Assembly (NCBI RefSeq): GCF_024198235.1 | Contig: NZ_JAKCFB010000013.1 | Coordinates: forward strand, 62,001 to 126,000 | Direction: 5' to 3' | DNA: 64,000 bases | Source of the DNA: Myxococcus dinghuensis | GTDB lineage: Bacteria > Myxococcota > Myxococcia > Myxococcales > Myxococcaceae | Shown here: piece after piece, positions 39,707-49,206 of the stretch | Numbering within the stretch: the first letter of the stretch is position 1 | Layout: every line of letters starts with the position of its first letter | Notes under the pieces: model-generated | What the model saw: the letters and a program-made list of their open reading frames with translations, nothing else | Database searches by the model: none | What the model was told of the DNA's origin: nothing | Program-made: the position numbers and the translations under genes

Positions 39707-42700
39707 TCACGCGGCCTGGCTGGGGCCTCCGGCCGGCTGGGGCACGGGCGCGGGCGGCGCGGCCCCCTTGCGACTCCCCAGCCAGCCCAGCCGCTCCACC
39801 GCCGCGAACACCACCGGCACCACGAGCAGCGTCAGGAACGTGGAGGTGATGACACCGCCAATCACCGAGATGGCCATGGGCGCGCGGAACTCCGAGCCCG
39901 TCCCCGTGCCCACCGCCGTGGGCACCATGCCGATGGCCATCGCCGCGCTCGTCATCAGGATGGGCCGCAACCGCCGCGGCCCCGCCTTCATCAGCGCCTC
40001 GTCCACCGAGTCACCCTCGCGCAGGTGCTGCAACGCGCCGTCGATGAGCAGGATCGCGTTCTTCGTCACCAGGCCCATCAACAGGATGACGCCGATCATC
40101 GCGCCCATCGACAGGTGGTAGCCCGTCACCACCAGGCTCAACAGCGCGCCCACCAGCGCCAGCGGCAGCGACACCATGATGGTGAACGGGTGCTTGAAGG
40201 ACTCGAACTGGCTCGCCAGCACCATGTAGATGAACACCAGCGCCAGCCCTCCCGCCAGGCCGAACGCGTCGTTCTGCTCCGCCAGGCTCTTGATCTGCCC
40301 GTCGTAGACGATCGCATACCCCGGCGGCAGCGGCTCCGCCGCCACGCGCGCCTTCAGCTCCCCGGCGATGTCACCCAGCGCCGCGCCCTTCGCCAACTGG
40401 GAGTACACCGCGAGCTGCCGCTCCCGGTTCTCGTGCTCGATGACGCTCGGCCCGTCGCGGAGCTCCACCGCCGCCAGGTCCGTCACCGGCCGCAGCCCGC
40501 GCGGCGTGAACACCTCCAACTGCCGCACCCGCTCCGGCGTGTTCCGGTCCGACTCCGCCAGCCGCACCCGGATGTCCGTCTCCGTCGTCCCCTCGCGCAG
40601 CTTCGCCACCACGTCGCCGCTGATGGCCAACCGGAGCTGCGTCGCCAACCCCGCCGCGTTCACGTCCGCGTCGCTCGCCCGCGCCCGGTCGATGTGGATT
40701 TGAAGCTCCGGCTTGGGCGGATTGGCCTCCACCCGCACGTCCTCCGTCCCCTTCAGGCTCTTCAGGATTCCCGCGATGCGCTCCGCCTCCTGGTTCACGC
40801 GCGCCAGGTCCGGCCCCGTCACGCGCACCATGATGGGGTAGTAGTCGCCCAGGCCCTCGAGGATGGGCGGGTCGCTCAGGTTCACCCGCGTCGCCACCAG
40901 CCCCGTCATCGCCGCGCGCGCCTCCTCCTTCAGCACCGGGATGCCCTTGGTGCGCTGCCCCTTGGGCACCGTCAGCACGCGCAGCCGGGCCTTGTTCACG
41001 TCGCCGTTGGTGCCGACGATGGCGTAGATGTCCGCCACCTCCGGCAGCTTGCGCAGCGCGGCCTCCGCCTCCGCCGTGCGCGACTCCGTCTCCTGGAGGC
41101 TCGCCGAGTCCGGCAGCGTCAGGTCCACCAGGAACTGCGAGCGGTCCTCCGCGGAGAGGAACTCCGCGCCCAGCCGGCTCGCCGCGCCGAACGACAGCAC
41201 CAGCACCAGCACGGTGATGCCCGCCGTCGTCCACTTGTGCGCCAGCACCCAGCGAAGGATGGCCGCGTAGAAGCGCTCCGTGCCGTCCAGGAACCGCCGC
41301 AGCGCCGCCGCCACCGCGTTCTCCCGGTGGTGCTCCCCCGGCACGCGCCGCTTCGCCAACCGCGCCGACAACATGGGGTCCAACGTGAAGGAGATGAACA
41401 ACGAGACGAGCACCGCCGCGGAGATGGTGATGCCGAACTGCTTGAAGAACTGGCCGACGATGCCGGGCATGAACGCCACCGGCACGAACACCGCCACCAG
41501 CGACAGCGTCGTCGCCAGCACCGCGAGGCCCACGTCCTTGGTGCCGTTGGACGCGGCGCTCATCGGGTCCTCGCCCTGCTCCAACCGGTGGGTGATGGCC
41601 TCGCGCACCACCACCGCGTCGTCGATGAGCAGACCGATGGCCAGCGACAGCGCCAGCAGCGTCATCTGGTTCAGCGTGTAGCTCAGCGCGTACATCACGA
41701 AGAACGTGCCGATGACCGACGTGGGCAACGCCAGCGAGGAGATGAACGTGCCGCGCCCGTCCAACAGGAACATCAGGATGATGAGCACCGCCATCGCGCC
41801 GCCGAAGACGAGCGCCACCCAGACCTCGTGCGCGTTCTCCTTGATGAGCTCCGACTGGTCGATGAGCAGCGTCGCCTTGAAGCCCTGCCCCACCTCCGGC
41901 CCCATGGCCGCGAGCACCCGCTTCACCGCGTTGCTCACCGCCACCGTGTTGGAGCCCGGCTGCTTCACCAGCTCCAGGATGACCGCGTCCTGGCCATTGA
42001 GCCGCGCCACCGTGCGCCGCTCCGCCACCCCGTCCGTCACCGCGGCGATTTCATCCAACCGCACCTGCGCGCCCGTGCGGCTGCGCGCCACCGGCAGCGC
42101 GCGAATCTCGTCCACGTCGCGGAACTGCCCCAGCGAGCGCACCGTCAGCTCGCTCGAGCCGAGCAGCAGTCGCCCCGCGGGCAGGTCCAGGTTCTCCGCC
42201 CCCACCCGCTGCGCGATGTCCAGCGGTGACACCCCCGCCGCGCGCGCCTTGTCCAGGTCCAGGTCGATCTGGATTTCGCGCGTGTCGCCGCCGGTGATGC
42301 GCACCTCCGCCGCGCCCTCCAGCTGGGCGAGCGCCGGCTTGATGCGGTCGTCGATGAGCCGCCGCAGCTGCTGCGACGGCATGTTCGCGGACACCGCGTA
42401 GGTGAGGATGGGCGTGGCGGACAGGTCCACCCGGCTCACCACCGGCGCGTCCGCCGTCTGCGGCAGCTTGTTGGCGATGCCGGCGACCTTGTCGCGGACC
42501 TCCTGCACCGCGCGGTCCAGGTTGGTGGACAGCGTGAACTGCACCACCACCGTGCCCAGGTTCTCGCGGCTGTAGGAGTGGATGCGGTCCACGCCGCTGA
42601 TGCCGGCGACCGCGTCCTCCACCGGCTTGATGACCTGGGTCTCGATTTCGCCGGGGCCCGCGCCCTTGTAGACGGTGTTGACCACGACGATGGGGAAGGA

Positions 42701-42820
42701 CACGTCCGGATACAGGTCCGTGCCGAGCCGGCCCAGCCCCATCAGTCCGAGGACGATGAGGCAGAGCGACAGCATGACCGTGAAGACGGGCCTGCGGATG
42801 GAGACGTCGCTGAGGAACAT
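39707..42820 (-). CDS. RND-family efflux transporter (HAE1/AcrB type)
   Basis: A 1037-residue inner-membrane transporter of full family length. N-terminal [14 protein letters not shown], two large periplasmic loops and twelve helices are visible. Proton-relay aspartates D400-D401 lie in [10 protein letters not shown], matching AcrB D407/D408. It exports drugs or other amphiphiles using proton influx, as a trimer with the adaptor encoded 25 bases upstream. No outer-membrane factor (TolC) gene is in the operon, so one must be supplied from elsewhere. It is probably repressed by the TetR protein of the same operon. Confidence 0.93.
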   Translation of the reverse strand: MFLSDVSIRRPVFTVMLSLCLIVLGLMGLGRLGTDLYPDVSFPIVVVNTVYKGAGPGEIETQVIKPVEDAVAGISGVDRIHSYSRENLGTVVVQFTLSTNLDRAVQEVRDKVAGIANKLPQTADAPVVSRVDLSATPILTYAVSANMPSQQLRRLIDDRIKPALAQLEGAAEVRITGGDTREIQIDLDLDKARAAGVSPLDIAQRVGAENLDLPAGRLLLGSSELTVRSLGQFRDVDEIRALPVARSRTGAQVRLDEIAAVTDGVAERRTVARLNGQDAVILELVKQPGSNTVAVSNAVKRVLAAMGPEVGQGFKATLLIDQSELIKENAHEVWVALVFGGAMAVLIILMFLLDGRGTFISSLALPTSVIGTFFVMYALSYTLNQMTLLALSLAIGLLIDDAVVVREAITHRLEQGEDPMSAASNGTKDVGLAVLATTLSLVAVFVPVAFMPGIVGQFFKQFGITISAAVLVSLFISFTLDPMLSARLAKRRVPGEHHRENAVAAALRRFLDGTERFYAAILRWVLAHKWTTAGITVLVLVLSFGAASRLGAEFLSAEDRSQFLVDLTLPDSASLQETESRTAEAEAALRKLPEVADIYAIVGTNGDVNKARLRVLTVPKGQRTKGIPVLKEEARAAMTGLVATRVNLSDPPILEGLGDYYPIMVRVTGPDLARVNQEAERIAGILKSLKGTEDVRVEANPPKPELQIHIDRARASDADVNAAGLATQLRLAISGDVVAKLREGTTETDIRVRLAESDRNTPERVRQLEVFTPRGLRPVTDLAAVELRDGPSVIEHENRERQLAVYSQLAKGAALGDIAGELKARVAAEPLPPGYAIVYDGQIKSLAEQNDAFGLAGGLALVFIYMVLASQFESFKHPFTIMVSLPLALVGALLSLVVTGYHLSMGAMIGVILLMGLVTKNAILLIDGALQHLREGDSVDEALMKAGPRRLRPILMTSAAMAIGMVPTAVGTGTGSEFRAPMAISVIGGVITSTFLTLLVVPVVFAAVERLGWLGSRKGAAPPAPVPQPAGGPSQAA

Positions 42821-42845
42821 TGGAGGGGCTCCCGGGACCTTTCGG

Positions 42846-43958
42846 CTACTTCACGGAGACGTTCGAGCCCTGGGAGAGGTCGGGCGTGGGATAGTCGATG
42901 ACCCGCGAGAGCGGCGCCGACGAGAGCACCACCACCTCGCGCTCGCGCTCGCGGCGCTCCAGCACCTGCACGTCCACGCGGCGCACCTTGCCGTCGTCCA
43001 CCACCAGCACGTGGTCGCCGTTGGAGGACACCAGCGCCGTGCCGGGCAGCACCTGCGCGTCCTGGTCCTCGCCCAGGGGCAGCACCGCGCGCGCCAGGGT
43101 GTGCGCCACGAAGCGGCCGTCCGCGTTGGGGACCGCCAGCTCCACCGGCACGCGCCGGGTGGCGGGGTCCGCGGAGGGCAGGATGTTGCGCACCACCGCG
43201 TCCTCCGTGAAGACGCGCGAGCCGATGGACTCCACCCGCACCCTCACGCCGGGCTTCAGCCGCGAGCGCAGGGACTCGGCCACCGTCGTCCTCAACAGGA
43301 GCGTGTCCAGGTGCTCCAGGACGAACAGCGCCGCGCCCGGTCCCACCGTGGCGCCAATCTGCTCGGGGGCGTCGACGAGCGTGCCCGCGAAGGGGGCCTT
43401 CAGGTCGTGGCGCCGCCGCGCCGCGCGCGCCTGCGCCAGCTGCGCCTTCGCCGCGAGCAACTGCGCCTGGGCCTGCGCCGCGGAGGACGCGGTGGAGCGG
43501 TTCTGCAGGTCGCTCACCCCACCCTCCGCCTGGAGCTTCAGGTTGCGGGCGGCGACGTCCGCGGCCATCGACGCCGCGGCGTCGGCGGCGGCCACCGCGG
43601 CCTCCGCCTGCGCCACCTGCGCGTCGGCGATCTCCGGGTCCAGCTGGGCGAGCACGTCGCCCTTCTTCACCACCTGCCCCTTGCCGCCCTTCACCAGCGC
43701 GAGCCGGCCGCCCACCTCGAAGCCCACCTGGAGCGCCTGCGCGGGGAACAGCGTGCCCGTCACCTCCTCGTGAGGGGCCGCGCGCACCGCGCGCGCCTCG
43801 ATGAGCTTCACGAGGGGCGCCTTGGCGGCGCCCGCCGTCGCGGCAGCGGGTGTGGAGGACGCGTCCGCCTTCGTGCAACCGGGGAGGGACACCGCCACGA
43901 CGGCGACACCCGCGGTGGCGAGCGCGCGGAGGATGGGATTCTTCCGGGTGGGATTCAC
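42846..43958 (-). CDS. RND efflux periplasmic adaptor (membrane fusion protein)
   Basis: A 370-residue lipid-anchored adaptor (lipobox LPGC, C28). The order is typical: lipoyl-like half (FEVGGRLALVKGGKGQVVKKGDVLAQLD), a helical hairpin rich in Ala/Gln, the second half-lipoyl (DLKAPFAGTLVDAPEQIGATV) and beta-barrel and membrane-proximal domains. It bridges the RND pump to an outer-membrane channel. The start is a GTG forming a GTGA overlap with the TetR stop, so the order tetR-adaptor-pump is one operon. Confidence 0.92.
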   Translation of the reverse strand: MNPTRKNPILRALATAGVAVVAVSLPGCTKADASSTPAAATAGAAKAPLVKLIEARAVRAAPHEEVTGTLFPAQALQVGFEVGGRLALVKGGKGQVVKKGDVLAQLDPEIADAQVAQAEAAVAAADAAASMAADVAARNLKLQAEGGVSDLQNRSTASSAAQAQAQLLAAKAQLAQARAARRRHDLKAPFAGTLVDAPEQIGATVGPGAALFVLEHLDTLLLRTTVAESLRSRLKPGVRVRVESIGSRVFTEDAVVRNILPSADPATRRVPVELAVPNADGRFVAHTLARAVLPLGEDQDAQVLPGTALVSSNGDHVLVVDDGKVRRVDVQVLERREREREVVVLSSAPLSRVIDYPTPDLSQGSNVSVK

Positions 43959-44713
43959 GAGCGTTTCCTCGAGGTGTGGCGGGGCTTCGCGCGGGCGGAA
44001 GGCCGGCGCTGGGAAGGGTTGGGAGGGCGGGTGGCGCGCGGCGCCGGGACGGGCTCCGCGTCCGCCTGCGGGAGGGTGCCGTGGTCACAGAGGCGGTGGA
44101 GCGTCCGGGCCCAGGCCGCCAGGTCCGGCTTCTCCTCCAGGCGGACCATCTGCTGGGTGAGCAGCAGGTACGCGCCGACGATGATGGAGCCGAACAGGTC
44201 CGCGTCCATCTCCCGGTCCGCGGCGCCCACCTCCTGCATCCGGCGGAAGTCCCGGGCCACCCGCGCCACCTGCTGGTCCGTCACCCGCCACAGCAGGCTC
44301 TCGAAGGGCGTGCCCTGGCTGCCGCTGACGAGCACCGACATCAGGTCGCGGTTGGCCCACATGAGCTCCAGCGCCTCCAGGTCGAAGGTGGTGTCCAGCG
44401 AGCTGAAGCGCTGGTAGCGCTCGGAGCCCTCCATCCGGTCGTGGGGGCTGGGCACCCCGTGCTCGCGGATGAGGGCCTCCGCGGTCGCGATGCGCCGCTC
44501 GTTCACCTCGTTCAGGCGCGCCTCGAACGACGTCACCACCTCCCCGAACAGCGCCTCCTTCGATTCGAAGTGCAGATAGAAGGCGCCCTTGGAGAGCCCG
44601 CAGGCGGCGGTGATGTCCTCGATGCGCGCGCCCTTCAGGCCCCTGCGGGCGAACTCCGCCCGCGCGGCGGTCATCAGGGCTTCCCTCGCGTGTGGATCGG
44701 CGGGTCGGGGCAT
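43955..44713 (-). CDS. TetR-family regulator of the efflux operon
   Basis: A 252-residue TetR protein, longer than the usual 190-220 because of a proline- and basic-rich C-terminal tail. The N-terminal helix-turn-helix is clear: ARIEDITAACGLSKGAFYLHFESKEALF. The ligand domain follows. It is the first gene of the operon with the adaptor and pump, and a 10-bp palindrome lies 16 bases ahead of its ATG, consistent with autoregulated repression relieved by a pump substrate. Confidence 0.92.
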   Translation of the reverse strand: MPRPADPHAREALMTAARAEFARRGLKGARIEDITAACGLSKGAFYLHFESKEALFGEVVTSFEARLNEVNERRIATAEALIREHGVPSPHDRMEGSERYQRFSSLDTTFDLEALELMWANRDLMSVLVSGSQGTPFESLLWRVTDQQVARVARDFRRMQEVGAADREMDADLFGSIIVGAYLLLTQQMVRLEEKPDLAAWARTLHRLCDHGTLPQADAEPVPAPRATRPPNPSQRRPSARAKPRHTSRKRS

Positions 44714-44729
44714 GGCGTGCCCATAACTA

Positions 44730-44739
44730 ACCCGCGGGT
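44730..44739. promoter_or_regulatory. palindromic operator candidate for TetR regulator
   Basis: ACCCGCGGGT is a perfect palindrome just upstream of tetR, within a stretch unusually AT-rich for this genome. On the minus strand it lies between a TTGCGC -35-like element (44748-44753) and a weak -10 region near 44725, so a bound dimer would block RNA polymerase. Confidence 0.5.
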
Positions 44740-44808
44740 CATTAATGGCGCAAGGTGACTGAACGGCGGGTCAGAAACCCGGCGGGCGCCCCGGTTCACG
44801 GGGAGGGG

Positions 44809-45507
44809 TCAGGCCTTGGGGGTACCGCTCCCCACATGCTGGAGGGCGGTGCAGAGCGGACACGCGGTGGCCCCGTGGGGCACGTCGCGGCGGTGGAGGT
44901 CCAGCACGGCGCGGGAGATGTCCGCCAGGTCGCGGCGCACCTCGCGCCGGGCGCCCTTCACGCGGGCGATCTTCATGTCGTCGTAGCGGGTGGTCTGGTG
45001 GCGCATCCAGGCGATGACGGCGGCCTCGGCGCGGCGCTCCAGGGGGATGCGCTCGGTCCGGGCCACGGTGCCGCTGCCCACGGGGGTGGCGTGGGTGGCG
45101 ACGAGGACGGCCATGCGCTTGGCGTGGGGCAGCCAGGCGGGCGAGAACGCGAGGAAGCGGAGCACGGCGTTGGCGAAGTCGACCTCGTACTCCTCCTGCT
45201 CGCGGGCGCGGCGCTCGCGTCCGGCGGCGAGCTTGCGGGCGTAGGCGGGGGTGGCGCGCTCGGCGTCGAGGACGGCGCGGGCCTGGACGATGTGGGCCTC
45301 GGGGGCCCACACGCCACGGGAGAAGAGCTTGCGGCCCACCTTCTCCACCACCGTCCAGGTGGGGCCGGCGGCCTTCACCCGGCGGGTGAGGCCCGCGTCG
45401 CCGGGGGGCAGCAGGGCCCAGCCCTCGGGGACGGAGAGGACGCGTCCGTCCGGGGCACGCACGCGCCGGGGGTCGGGGGTGGGGGCGAACGTCAGGGATT
45501 CAGGCAT
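44809..45507 (-). CDS. DUF2293 domain protein
   Basis: A 232-residue protein. The C-terminal half has the DUF2293 signature, ERRAEAAVIAWMRHQTTRYD, then KIARVKGARREVRRDLA; the N-terminal half is unassigned. No export signal or membrane segment is present. The function is unknown; the basic helical domain suggests nucleic-acid contact. No strong ribosome site precedes the ATG. It is convergent with nothing nearby and divergent from the RNase Z gene. Confidence 0.8.
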   Translation of the reverse strand: MPESLTFAPTPDPRRVRAPDGRVLSVPEGWALLPPGDAGLTRRVKAAGPTWTVVEKVGRKLFSRGVWAPEAHIVQARAVLDAERATPAYARKLAAGRERRAREQEEYEVDFANAVLRFLAFSPAWLPHAKRMAVLVATHATPVGSGTVARTERIPLERRAEAAVIAWMRHQTTRYDDMKIARVKGARREVRRDLADISRAVLDLHRRDVPHGATACPLCTALQHVGSGTPKA

Positions 45508-45620
45508 GGGGGTGTCTCGGGGGCCGGCTCATAGCACGGGCGACGCGAAACCCTGCTAAATGGCCGCCTCGCGCCCGTGTGTCGGCGCGGGAGGTCCTCT
45601 TCGCCGTGGGAAGTGCCGGA

Positions 45621-46544
45621 ATGTCCCTCCTCAGACTCACCTTCCTTGGAACCTCCGCCGCCCAGCCCACGCTGCACCGCAACCTGTCCGGGCTCGCGGT
45701 GAAGGCGGACGCCGACCTGCTGTTGTTCGACTGCGGCGAGGGCAGCCAGCGGCAGATGGTGCGCTTCGGCACGGGCTTCACCGTGGACGCGGTCTTCTTC
45801 ACGCACTTCCACGCCGACCACTACCTGGGAATCATCGGCTTCCTGCGGACGCTGGGGATGATGGGCCGCGACACGCCCATGCACCTCTATGGGCCGCCGC
45901 CCGCGCGGCGGCTGCTGCATCAGGCGGTGCACCTGGGCCTGGACACGCTGTCCTTCCCCGTCGAAATCCACGAGGTGAAGGACGGGGACGTCATCCCCCG
46001 CTCGGGCTACGCGCTGCACGCGGTGGGCGTGGACCACCGCATCAACGCGCTGGCGTACGCGCTGGTGGAGGACGACCGGCCGGGCCGCTTCCACCTGGAG
46101 AAGGCGCGCGAGCTGGGCGTGCCGCCGGGACCGGACTTCGGCAAGCTCCAGCGCGGCGAGAGCGTGGTGCTGGCGGACGGCCGCACGGTGAAGCCCGAGG
46201 ACGTGCTGGGGCCGCCGCGTCCGGGCCGCCGCCTGGTCATCTCCGGGGACACGCGCCCGTGTGCGTCGGTGGTGCGCGTGGCGAAGGACGCGGACCTGCT
46301 CATCCACGAGTCCACGTTCTCCGACGACGAGCAGGAGCGCGCGCTGGAGACGCGGCACTCCACGGCGCGCGAGGCGGCGCGGGTGGCGAGGGAGGCGGGG
46401 GCGCGCAGGCTGGTGCTCACCCACCTCTCCAGCCGTCACGACACCGACCCCTCGAAGCTGCTCGTGCAGGCGCGCGAGGAGTACAAGGGGCCGGTGGAGG
46501 TCGCCTACGACGGCCTCACCCTGGAGCTGCCGCTGCGCGACTGA
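45621..46544 (+). CDS. rnz: ribonuclease Z
   Basis: A 307-residue metallo-beta-lactamase-fold nuclease, close to the usual length of the short RNase Z form. Zinc motif HFHADH lies at about 59-64 (THFHADHYLGI), with downstream ligands in VISGDTRP and the terminal THLSSRH. RNase Z cuts tRNA precursors 3-prime of the discriminator base. I chose the ATG at 45621, which begins directly with the first strand (LLRLTFLGTSAA); a GTG at 45579 is possible. Confidence 0.92.
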   Translation: MSLLRLTFLGTSAAQPTLHRNLSGLAVKADADLLLFDCGEGSQRQMVRFGTGFTVDAVFFTHFHADHYLGIIGFLRTLGMMGRDTPMHLYGPPPARRLLHQAVHLGLDTLSFPVEIHEVKDGDVIPRSGYALHAVGVDHRINALAYALVEDDRPGRFHLEKARELGVPPGPDFGKLQRGESVVLADGRTVKPEDVLGPPRPGRRLVISGDTRPCASVVRVAKDADLLIHESTFSDDEQERALETRHSTAREAARVAREAGARRLVLTHLSSRHDTDPSKLLVQAREEYKGPVEVAYDGLTLELPLRD

Positions 46545-46575
46545 CGGCGCGAGCGGCGCTCCCGGGCCCAGCGGA

Positions 46576-47091
46576 CTACTGGATCTTCTCGGACTCGGCG
46601 CGCAGCGCGCTGGCGGACTCCGCGTCGACCTTCTGGAGCAGCTCCCACTCCATCTCCATGTCGCGGTTGAAGTTGCCGGACTGGTTGCCGACGGACTCCG
46701 TCATCTCCTTGCGCGCGTTGTCGGCGCCGCGCGCCTCGGTGGCCAGCTGCTTGTGGAACTCGATGGCGCACTGGCCCGGGCCCTTCTCCACGCCCTTGAC
46801 GTAGTAGCGCGCCTGGGTGGTGCCCAGCGACGAGGGCGCGCCCTGCATCAGCCACTCGGTCTGCGCCTCGAAGCCCTCCTTGCCGGCGCGCATGGAGAAG
46901 CCCTTCTCCTTGAGGAGGGCGATGGCCTGCGGCCACACCTCGGCGATGGGCTTGCGGTAGACGTGGTCACGCGTCTTGTCGAAGAGGAAGGCCTCGCGGC
47001 GACGCCCCGCGCACCCCGAGACGGCGGCAAGACCCACGGCGATGACGGCCAGCAACGCGGTAGCCCCAAGGCGGGACTTCGACAGGTTCAT
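46576..47091 (-). CDS. lipoprotein of unknown function
   Basis: A 171-residue lipoprotein (lipobox VSGC). The mature domain starts with a short basic stretch, then AIALLKEKGFSMRAGKEGFEAQTEW, resembling small outer-membrane-associated alpha/beta lipoproteins that sense or assemble with larger complexes, and ends in an acidic helix. I chose the second of two close ATGs (47091), which puts GGAG at proper distance. The function is unknown. Confidence 0.78.
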   Translation of the reverse strand: MNLSKSRLGATALLAVIAVGLAAVSGCAGRRREAFLFDKTRDHVYRKPIAEVWPQAIALLKEKGFSMRAGKEGFEAQTEWLMQGAPSSLGTTQARYYVKGVEKGPGQCAIEFHKQLATEARGADNARKEMTESVGNQSGNFNRDMEMEWELLQKVDAESASALRAESEKIQ

Positions 47092-47496
47092 GCTCATGAC
47101 TCCAGACATGTGGGAAAGCCACACCATCCCTCACGTCAAGTCGCGCGCCAAGTCCTCGCCGGAATGATTGCCGAGCGCAAATACCTGCTCGAATGGATGC
47201 CCTCACCGGGCGCATGGGCGACCCCGGAGTGGCGAGCCGCGGGGGGCCGTTGCCTCCCCGTCCCGGACACGGCACCGGAAGTGGAGTGCGGAACCTGCAC
47301 CGGGCGCCCGTGCCGGGCCCACCTCCGCCTCGCGGGTTCCCACGACTCCGCGTCCGGGCCGCCGGGCGAGCGGTGGGCCCCCACGGCGACTCCAGGCGCT
47401 GGCGCGCGCGTCGCTGGCCGGAGATGACCGGGTGGGCCAGAGTGTCGCGCGTTCGCCCCAGGCCCGGGGCGACCTCTCGGGAAGGTGCGCGACACG
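47092..47496. other. 405-base intergenic region
   Basis: The gap between a minus-strand lipoprotein gene and a plus-strand amidohydrolase gene holds the two promoters. It also has one weak open frame (47164-47427). I see no repeat, clear promoter hexamers or RNA gene. Confidence 0.45.
47164..47427 (+). CDS. possible small protein, weakly supported
   Basis: An 87-codon frame beginning IAERKYLLEWMPSPGAW, with a CxxCxxxxC pattern (ECGTCTGRPC). Third-position GC is high but not above that of neighbouring non-coding frames, and the ribosome site is poor. It may be a real small zinc-binding protein or noise. Confidence 0.25.
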   Translation: MIAERKYLLEWMPSPGAWATPEWRAAGGRCLPVPDTAPEVECGTCTGRPCRAHLRLAGSHDSASGPPGERWAPTATPGAGARVAGRR

Positions 47497-49206
47497 ATGC
47501 TGCGACGACTCGGCGGAATCCTGACGGCGGTGCTCCTCCTCTCCGGCGCGGCGGGCTGCTCGCGGAGCGCGCCGGGCGCGGCGAAAGGCACCACGGTGTA
47601 CGTGGCACAGCGGGTGCGGACGCTCGACGCGGCGCACCCCACGGTCCAGGCGCTCGCGGTGCGCGACGGCAAGGTGCTGGCGACGGGGACTCGCGACGAG
47701 GTGCTCGCGGCGGCCGGCGCGAACGCGCGCGTGGTGGACCTGGGGGACGCGACCATCGTCCCCGGCCTCACGGACTCCCACGGCCACCTCGCCGGCCTGG
47801 GCCAGGGGCTGGTGACGGTGGACCTGACGGGGACGGAGACGAAGCAGGAGGCGCTTTCGCGCGTCGCCTCGGCCGAGCAGACGTCCTTCCAGGGCGAGTG
47901 GCTGGTGGGTCAGGGCTGGGACCAGAACGACTGGCCGGAGAAGGCCTTCCCCTCGCGGACGGACCTGGACGCGAAGCACCCCGGCACGCCCGTGGTGCTC
48001 AGCCGCATCGACGGGCACGCGTACTGGGTGAACAGCGAGGCGCTGAAGCGCGCGCGCATCACCCGCGACACGGTGGACCCCGTGGGCGGGCGCATCTTGA
48101 AGGGGCCGGATGGCGAGCCCACCGGCATCCTCGTGGACAACGCGATGAACCTCGTCGCGAAGGTGCTGCCGCCACCCACGCCCGCGCAGCACGAGGCGTG
48201 GCTGAAGGCGGCGCTCGCCCGGGCGGCGAAGGCGGGGCTCACCGGCGTGCACGACGCGGGCATGGACCTGCGCACGTTCCGCTTGCTCCAGCGCTGGGAC
48301 CGCGAGGGCCGGCTGCCGCTGCGCGTCTACGTCATGGCGGACGGCCAGGGCGCGGACACGCAGACGTTCCTCGCCGAGGGCCCGTACGAGGGCCAGCGGC
48401 TCACGCTGCGCGCCGTGAAGTTCGTCCTCGACGGCGCGCTGGGCAGCCGGGGCGCGGCGCTGCACCAGGAGTACAGCGACGAGCACGGCCACAAGGGCCT
48501 GCTGCTGCTGACGCCGGAGGACTACGCGAAGCGCGTCCAGGCGTTCATGGGCCGGGGCTTCCAGGTGTGCACCCACGCCATCGGTGACCGCGCCAACACG
48601 CTCGTGCTGGACACGCTCGAGCAGGCCACGGCGGCCACCGGGACGAAGGAGGGGCGCCACCGCGTGGAGCACGCGCAGGTGATGCGGCTGGAGGACATCG
48701 AGCGGCTGGGCCATGACGGCTACATCGCCAGCGTCCAGCCCACGCACGCCACCAGCGACATGCCCTGGGCGGAGACGCGCGTGGGCGAGGCGCGCATCCA
48801 GGGGGCCTACGCCTGGCAGCGGCTGAAGCACGCCGGCGCGCGGCTGACGCTGGGCAGCGACTTCCCCGTGGAGCGCCCGGACGTGCTGCTCGGGCTGTAC
48901 GCCGCGCGGACGCGACAGGACGCCCACGGCGCGCCCGAGGGAGGCTGGCACGCGGACCAGCGGCTGAGCGGCGAGGAGGCGCTGGAGGGCTTCACCACCA
49001 ACGCCGCCTACGCCTCGTTCGCGGAGGCGCGCCGGGGCCGGCTCCAGCCGGGCCTGGACGCAGACTTCGTCGCGCTGTCCGTGGACCCGGTGGACGCCCC
49101 CGTCGCGGAGCTCCCCCGGGCCCAGGTGCGCCTGACGGTGGTGGGCGGCGACGAGACGTATCGCGCGCCCGCTACGCCGGCGTCGACAGCTCCGTCGCAA
49201 AACTGA
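47497..49206 (+). CDS. amidohydrolase-family lipoprotein (YtcJ-like)
   Basis: A 569-residue exported amidohydrolase with lipobox AAGC. The TIM-barrel metal motif HGH occurs in TDSHGHLAGLG, with further ligands in THAIGDRAN, HRVEHAQ and LGSDFPVE. The family (YtcJ/amidohydrolase 3) hydrolyses amides or related bonds; export to the periplasm or outer membrane is the unusual part. I chose the ATG at 47497, with GGGAAGG upstream, over a GTG at 47485. Its end overlaps the convergent neighbour by 35 bases. Substrate is unknown. Confidence 0.88.
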   Translation: MLRRLGGILTAVLLLSGAAGCSRSAPGAAKGTTVYVAQRVRTLDAAHPTVQALAVRDGKVLATGTRDEVLAAAGANARVVDLGDATIVPGLTDSHGHLAGLGQGLVTVDLTGTETKQEALSRVASAEQTSFQGEWLVGQGWDQNDWPEKAFPSRTDLDAKHPGTPVVLSRIDGHAYWVNSEALKRARITRDTVDPVGGRILKGPDGEPTGILVDNAMNLVAKVLPPPTPAQHEAWLKAALARAAKAGLTGVHDAGMDLRTFRLLQRWDREGRLPLRVYVMADGQGADTQTFLAEGPYEGQRLTLRAVKFVLDGALGSRGAALHQEYSDEHGHKGLLLLTPEDYAKRVQAFMGRGFQVCTHAIGDRANTLVLDTLEQATAATGTKEGRHRVEHAQVMRLEDIERLGHDGYIASVQPTHATSDMPWAETRVGEARIQGAYAWQRLKHAGARLTLGSDFPVERPDVLLGLYAARTRQDAHGAPEGGWHADQRLSGEEALEGFTTNAAYASFAEARRGRLQPGLDADFVALSVDPVDAPVAELPRAQVRLTVVGGDETYRAPATPASTAPSQN

